Assembly (NCBI GenBank): GCA_934725745.1
Contig: CAKVCH010000011.1
Span: 1 to 9,474 of the forward strand
DNA length: 9,474 bases
DNA from: an uncultured Clostridia bacterium
GTDB taxonomy: Bacteria > Bacillota > Clostridia > Christensenellales > UBA1242
Direction: 5' to 3'
Part shown: positions 6,809 to 9,474 of the stretch, piece by piece
How positions within the stretch are numbered: the stretch's first letter is position 1
Layout: each line of letters begins with the position of its first letter
The notes under the pieces: generated by a model
Told to the model about the DNA's origin: nothing
Seen by the model: the letters and a program-made list of their open reading frames with translations, nothing else
The model's database searches: none
Position numbers and translations under genes: made by a program

Positions 6809-7615
6809 ATGGACAAAATAAATTACACATTAGATAAAGTGTTGCGGATTGAAAGTGAAATGCAATTACAAGCACAAATCAATCAAGAAACGCAAACAAA
6901 TCTCGAATCAAAAGTGGATAAAGTTGACGGCAAGGTGCTATCCACAAATGATTATGACAACATAGAAAAAAGCAATGTTGCAAGTAATACTGTTGCAAGG
7001 CACTCGCACAGCAACAAAACTGTTCTTGACAACACGACTGCCAGTTTTACTAGCGAAGAAAAAAAGAAACTCGGCGCAATCGAAAGTGGCGCAAAAAAGA
7101 ATGTTCAAAGCGACTGGGCACAAACTAACACATCATCTGATGACTACATAAAAAATAAGCCTAGCATTCTAAGCACGCTTTATTCCACGACTGGGCAAAA
7201 CACGGACGGCGCACTAACTCAAAAGGCAATAACCGACCTATTACAAAAAAAGGTCGGCACCGATTTTATAAAAGGGTTGTGGGAAAATCCGTCACCAAGT
7301 AGCAATTTTTATCCGCAAACAATCACTTTGAGTTCAAGCGACTGGGATTTTCTTGTTCTCGTTTGCAGTTACTATGCGGGCGGTGAAGCGGGACATTTTG
7401 GAACAATTACTTACGACGGCACGGCAAATGTAAATTGGTGTTGCGCAAGTTCTGATTCGGAATATGCGTTTGAGGTTTTGTCAAGAAGATTCGTCGCCAA
7501 CTCTAAATCGTCTCTACAAATCGGCGATTGTTTCTACTCAAATAGGGGGAGTGTGGGGCAAGTTTTGTATTATAGATTGATTCCGCTACAAGTTATAGGA
7601 GTAAAGGTGGTGTAA
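6809..7615 (+). CDS. Phage tail-fibre-like protein, orphan
   Basis: A 268-residue protein resembling the distal tail fibres of Firmicute phages, which form trimers and bind host surface receptors. Residues 1-40 are a likely coiled coil (IESEMQLQAQINQETQ). Residues 60-120 carry the familiar fibre text: ARHSHSNKTVLDN with the HxH pair at 65 and 67, FTSEEKKKLGAIESGAKKNV (80-99), then SDWAQTNTSSDDYIKNKPS (101-119). From about 160 to the end it looks like a receptor-binding beta-sandwich head, with TITLSSSDWDFLVLV and the closing LIPLQVIGVK typical of such C-termini. I chose ATG 6809-6811 because AGGAG at 6797-6801 is well spaced; an in-frame GTG at 6791 would place that site inside the gene. The next gene starts 2 bases after the stop. 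No other phage structural gene is in the window. Cellular role unknown. Confidence 0.8.
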   Translation: MDKINYTLDKVLRIESEMQLQAQINQETQTNLESKVDKVDGKVLSTNDYDNIEKSNVASNTVARHSHSNKTVLDNTTASFTSEEKKKLGAIESGAKKNVQSDWAQTNTSSDDYIKNKPSILSTLYSTTGQNTDGALTQKAITDLLQKKVGTDFIKGLWENPSPSSNFYPQTITLSSSDWDFLVLVCSYYAGGEAGHFGTITYDGTANVNWCCASSDSEYAFEVLSRRFVANSKSSLQIGDCFYSNRGSVGQVLYYRLIPLQVIGVKVV

Positions 7616-7616
7616 A

Positions 7617-8069
7617 ATGACAATATGTATTAAAGAAAATGAATTTAACCCTAGTTTCATCGCTTTATATGGCGAAGAAAAGGCGAAACAAATGGGCTTC
7701 ACAATAGTTGAAATTCCACAAGGCTACGAAGATTGTATCTACGAAGATTTTGACGACAACTTTTCGTTTAGTGTAGAAAAATACAATAAGAGAAAGCAAG
7801 CACACTTTAATCAAAAGAAATTATCAGAACTCACAAATTGGTTTGACAACTATTTTGACAAACAACTAAATCAATCTTTGTGGCAAGACGATTTTAATAT
7901 TTCTCACGACGAATATTTTAACAAAGACTATGCAAGTTTAAGCGAACTAAAAGAGCAAGCAAAAGTAGTACGAGTAAAAATCCAAGAACTTAGAAAGGGT
8001 CTAACAAATTCTAAACTTAAAAAAACTAACATAACGGGCCTTTATTACACGCAACTTGGCTATCTATAA
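7617..8069 (+). CDS. Small accessory protein downstream of tail fibre (possible fibre assembly protein)
   Basis: A 150-residue, mostly charged and helical protein with no membrane segment or signal peptide. The N-terminal 50 residues look like a short beta-rich domain ending in an acidic patch (CIYEDFDDNF). Residues 55-130 are mainly helical, with the pattern KLSELTNWFDNYFDKQLNQ then SLSELKEQAKVVRVKIQELR. This resembles the unnamed proteins encoded immediately after tail-fibre genes in many Firmicute phages, which are inferred to act as fibre chaperones or attachment factors. It is separated from the fibre stop by one base and has its own site (AAGGTGG) within the fibre gene's end, so the two are almost certainly co-translated. 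The resemblance is by pattern and position; a specific function is not proven. Confidence 0.72.
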   Translation: MTICIKENEFNPSFIALYGEEKAKQMGFTIVEIPQGYEDCIYEDFDDNFSFSVEKYNKRKQAHFNQKKLSELTNWFDNYFDKQLNQSLWQDDFNISHDEYFNKDYASLSELKEQAKVVRVKIQELRKGLTNSKLKKTNITGLYYTQLGYL

Positions 8070-8157
8070 AAATCAAAAAACAATGAAAACAAAGACCTAT
8101 TTAGCCTTAAATATTTAGCACTAAAAAACTCAACAACTTAATCTTAAACATACAGCG

Positions 8158-8297
8158 TAAACTAAGCGATGTTACTTTGCTCTCTTTGTTCGCAAATCAA
8201 TTTGCTTAACGCAAATCCACAACAAGTTGTAACATCACTAGTTTGAATAACCATCAGTTTCGCTGGAGAGTAAACTCTCCAACTCTACTTTCAATAA
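8158..8297 (+). repeat. Structured direct repeat, copy B
   Basis: Second copy of the element at 6413-6545, in the same orientation, 89 bases after the accessory gene stop. The outer stem is kept: AAACTA (8159-8164) with TAGTTT (8239-8244), a one-base bulge at 8165, then GATGTTAC (8168-8175) with GTAACATC (8229-8236). One C-A mismatch lies between them. Positions that pair as G-T wobbles in copy A pair as A-T here. The hairpin GCAAA-TCAA-TTTGC is unchanged. The 3' hairpin is now perfect: GGAGAG (8265-8270) with CTCTCC (8275-8280) around TAAA. A 7-base insertion lies near 8181-8189, in the unpaired region before the inner hairpin. No clear promoter precedes it, so it may be part of the 3' untranslated region of the fibre operon. 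Confidence 0.85.
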
Positions 8298-8300
8298 GGC

Positions 8301-8355
8301 AAAAAAACAAGGACTATTCCCCTTAATTTTAGAGATATATGTCCTTGTTTTTTTT
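8301..8355. terminator. Bidirectional intrinsic terminator
   Basis: An A-run followed by ACAAGGAC (8307-8314) pairs with GTCCTTGT (8341-8348) and a following T-run to 8355. The loop is 26 bases. Both strands have a stem followed by T's, so it can stop the + strand fibre transcript (through copy B) and the - strand rubrerythrin transcript, whose stop is at 8409-8411. Together with copy B and the A/T-rich bases 8070-8157 it fills the gene-free stretch 8070-8408; no other feature is seen there. Confidence 0.85.
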
Positions 8356-8408
8356 ATTAAAATTTATTTTTTAAACACACTAAAAATCAACTTTTCAACA
8401 ACTTAAAA

Positions 8409-8945
8409 TTAGTAGTTTTCTTCACGAATTTCAAAGTATGATTGTGGATGGTTACAAACTGGGCAAACCACTGGTGCGTTTTCGCCAATTACAATATGTC
8501 CACAATTTCTGCATTCCCAAATTTTAACCGTCGATTTTGCAAAGACTTCGTCGTTTTCAATATTTTGAAGAAGTTTGCGGTAGCGTTCTTCGTGATATTT
8601 TTCAATAATGCCAACCATTCTAAACTTGCGTGCAAGTTCAGGGAAACCTTCTTCTTCCGCAGTTTTTGCAAACCCTTCGTACATATCCGTCCACTCATAA
8701 TTTTCGCCTTCTGACGCGGACAAAAGATTTTCTTTTGTGTTCCCTATTCCCGCCAACTCTTTAAGCCACATTTTTGCGTGCTCTTTTTCGTTATTAGCCG
8801 TCTTTTCAAAAATGCTTGCTATTTGTTCAAAACCTTCCTTTTTTGCAGTTGATGCAAAATATGTATATTTATTTCTCGCTTGCGACTCGCCAGCAAATGC
8901 TGTTTGCAAATTCTTTTCTGTTTGTGTTCCTGAATATTTGTTCAT
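8409..8945 (-). CDS. rbr: Rubrerythrin
   Basis: A 178-residue cytosolic peroxidase that reduces hydrogen peroxide in anaerobes, taking electrons through rubredoxin or an NADH-linked reductase. A four-helix ferritin-like domain fills residues 1-135, with di-iron ligands E20 (FAGESQARN), E53 and H56 ([10 protein letters not shown]), E84 (YEWTDMYE) and E115 with H118 ([10 protein letters not shown]). The C-terminal rubredoxin-like domain binds one iron through C145-x2-C148 and C161-x2-C164. Length and domain order match the classical Desulfovibrio protein, which is slightly longer. Position 87 is Asp where my remembered D. vulgaris alignment has the redox-mobile Glu97; this EWTDMY form is, I believe, common in clostridial rubrerythrins. 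The ATG at 8943-8945 has a good AAGGAG site. The gene appears to be monocistronic, bounded by the terminator at 8301-8355. No clear PerR operator was found upstream. Confidence 0.95.
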   Translation of the reverse strand: MNKYSGTQTEKNLQTAFAGESQARNKYTYFASTAKKEGFEQIASIFEKTANNEKEHAKMWLKELAGIGNTKENLLSASEGENYEWTDMYEGFAKTAEEEGFPELARKFRMVGIIEKYHEERYRKLLQNIENDEVFAKSTVKIWECRNCGHIVIGENAPVVCPVCNHPQSYFEIREENY

Positions 8946-9165
8946 TTTTTTTCTCCTTTTATATAAAAAGCATATTTACTTAAAATTTGTCTTAAATTAA
9001 ACCTAAAATGCCTTTTTTATTATCCTTAATTCGGGGAATAATAGCATACATTATTTATTTTAATTTAAATTAGCAAAATGCTTTTTCGCTTAAGTTTAGT
9101 ATAAATTTTTATTTCAAAAAAGTCAAATCAATAAAAAGACCTTGTTTTTTGGCATTTTTCACGCT
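8946..9165. other. Divergent intergenic region, rubrerythrin side
   Basis: About 220 bases of A/T-rich DNA with no supported ORF. It must hold the rubrerythrin promoter (- strand), since the gene stands alone. I see TATAAA-like boxes next to the ribosome site but no -35/-10 pair I would defend. An inverted repeat, TTTTTTGGC (9145-9153) with GCCAAAAA (9172-9179), reaches into the tandem repeat described next and looks like a decayed unit of it. Confidence 0.45.
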
Positions 9166-9171
9166 AAAAAA

Positions 9172-9240
9172 GCCAAAAATTTTTTGCGTTTCTACGCAAA
9201 AAGCCAAAAATTTTTTGCGTTTCTACGCAAAAAGCCAAAA
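9172..9240. repeat. 31-base tandem repeat with hairpins and A-tracts
   Basis: Two identical 31-base units (9172-9202, 9203-9233) and the first bases of a third (9234-9240). Each is GCC, A5T6, GCG, a 6-base loop (TTTCTA), CGC and an A5 tract. The stem TTTTTGCG/CGCAAAAA can form a hairpin in every unit. The period of 31 is close to three helical turns, so the A-tracts recur on the same helix face and may bend the DNA. The array ends about 5 bases before the -35 box of the next gene's promoter. There are no spacers, so it is not a CRISPR array. Confidence 0.85.
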
Positions 9241-9245
9241 TAGTT

Positions 9246-9273
9246 TTGATAAAAATATAAATCGTGATAAAAT
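9246..9273 (+). promoter_or_regulatory. Probable promoter of the right-edge gene
   Basis: TTGATA (9246-9251) and TAAAAT (9268-9273) with a 16-base spacer, preceded directly by the A/T-rich tandem repeat that could act like an UP element. The expected start is near 9280, leaving a leader of about 65 bases. Confidence 0.55.
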
Positions 9274-9328
9274 GAAAGTTGGAATTTTAAACAAAGGTCG
9301 ATATAAAAACGACTTTTAAGTAACTTTC
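9274..9328 (+). promoter_or_regulatory. Structured leader of the right-edge gene
   Basis: An outer pairing GAAAGTT (9274-9280) with AACTTTC (9322-9328) encloses an inner hairpin AAAGGTCG (9293-9300) with CGACTTTT (9310-9317). The structure ends just before the AAGGA ribosome site (9332-9336). If transcription begins at or after 9280 the outer stem would be mostly missing from the RNA, so only the inner hairpin is secure. No known riboswitch is recognised. Confidence 0.4.
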
Positions 9329-9343
9329 AAAAAGGACAAAAAA

Positions 9344-9474
9344 ATGAACAAAGGAATATGCTTTTATTTTGGGTTTGCGAACAAAATAGAAGAAAGAACA
9401 AAAATGATAAAGGACGCGGGGTTTAACTGCGTTATCACTTCAAACGATAAAAAATTTAATCATCAAAACAACAC
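9344..9474 (+). CDS. N-terminus of a putative sugar phosphate isomerase/epimerase (TIM barrel), truncated by window end
   Basis: Only the first 43 residues are visible, with no stop before the edge. The start ATG at 9344 has AAGGA 7 bases upstream. The text MNKGICFYFGF followed by IEERTKMIKDAGFNCVITS reads as a first beta strand, a helix and a second strand ending in a small-residue turn. This is how xylose-isomerase-like TIM barrel proteins (AP endonuclease 2 fold) begin, where RxxxIKxAGF precedes the second strand. In that family the enzyme isomerises or epimerises sugars using a divalent metal, but the metal and catalytic residues lie beyond the window. Any other beta/alpha barrel remains possible. 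Confidence 0.5.
   Translation, partial: MNKGICFYFGFANKIEERTKMIKDAGFNCVITSNDKKFNHQNN

Noticed and set aside
7280..7615. Diversity-generating retroelement variable region in the fibre head
   Set aside because: No C-type lectin-like end, no template repeat and no reverse transcriptase in the window.
6809..8069. Intact prophage
   Set aside because: Only two tail-fibre-type genes are present, flanked by ordinary chromosomal genes; no integrase, capsid, packaging or lysis genes are seen.
8442..8714. Open frame on the + strand opposite rubrerythrin
   Set aside because: Antisense shadow of a strongly conserved gene with no initiation signals.
9172..9240. Short tandem repeats resembling a CRISPR array
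   Set aside because: Units are directly adjacent with a 31-base period and no variable spacers, and no cas genes are near.

Overview
The window is AT-rich DNA with tightly packed genes, AGGAG-type ribosome binding sites and a clostridial-type rubrerythrin. This suggests a low-GC anaerobic bacterium, probably an uncultured Clostridia-like Firmicute; the assignment rests on gene families and composition only.

Layout, left to right. (1) 1-632, + strand: the 3' end of a methionyl-tRNA synthetase gene, closed by a hairpin terminator at 648-676. (2) 6244 down to 722, - strand: a five-gene surface-polysaccharide operon, read as family 2 glycosyltransferase, UDP-GlcNAc 2-epimerase (wecB), family 32-like sugar transferase, second family 2 glycosyltransferase, Wzx-type flippase. 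Two junctions are 4-base ATGA overlaps and a third has a 3-base gap, so the first four genes are very probably translated from one message. WecB supplies UDP-ManNAc, the transferases build a lipid-linked oligosaccharide on the inner membrane face, and the flippase exports it. Polymerase, initiating transferase and ligase are not in the window. (3) 6413-8297: an orphan two-gene phage tail-fibre module (fibre 6809-7615, accessory protein 7617-8069) with a copy of a roughly 135-base structured element on each side, in the same orientation. (4) A strong hairpin terminator at 8301-8355 separates this module from a convergent rubrerythrin gene (8945 to 8409). (5) 8946-9343 is a divergent intergenic region with a 31-base tandem A-tract/hairpin repeat, a probable promoter and a structured leader. 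It leads into the start of a gene that runs off the right edge, probably a sugar-isomerase-like TIM barrel protein.

The most unusual part is the structured direct repeat (copies at 6413-6545 and 8158-8297). The copies are about 88% identical apart from one 7-base insertion. Their differences largely preserve a long bulged stem and a 3' hairpin, as expected if a folded RNA or single-stranded DNA is under selection. A TATAAT box ends one base before copy A. The pair brackets an isolated tail-fibre cassette with no other phage genes nearby. This could be a non-coding RNA family, a non-autonomous mobile element, or a recombination site for fibre cassettes; the sequence alone cannot decide.
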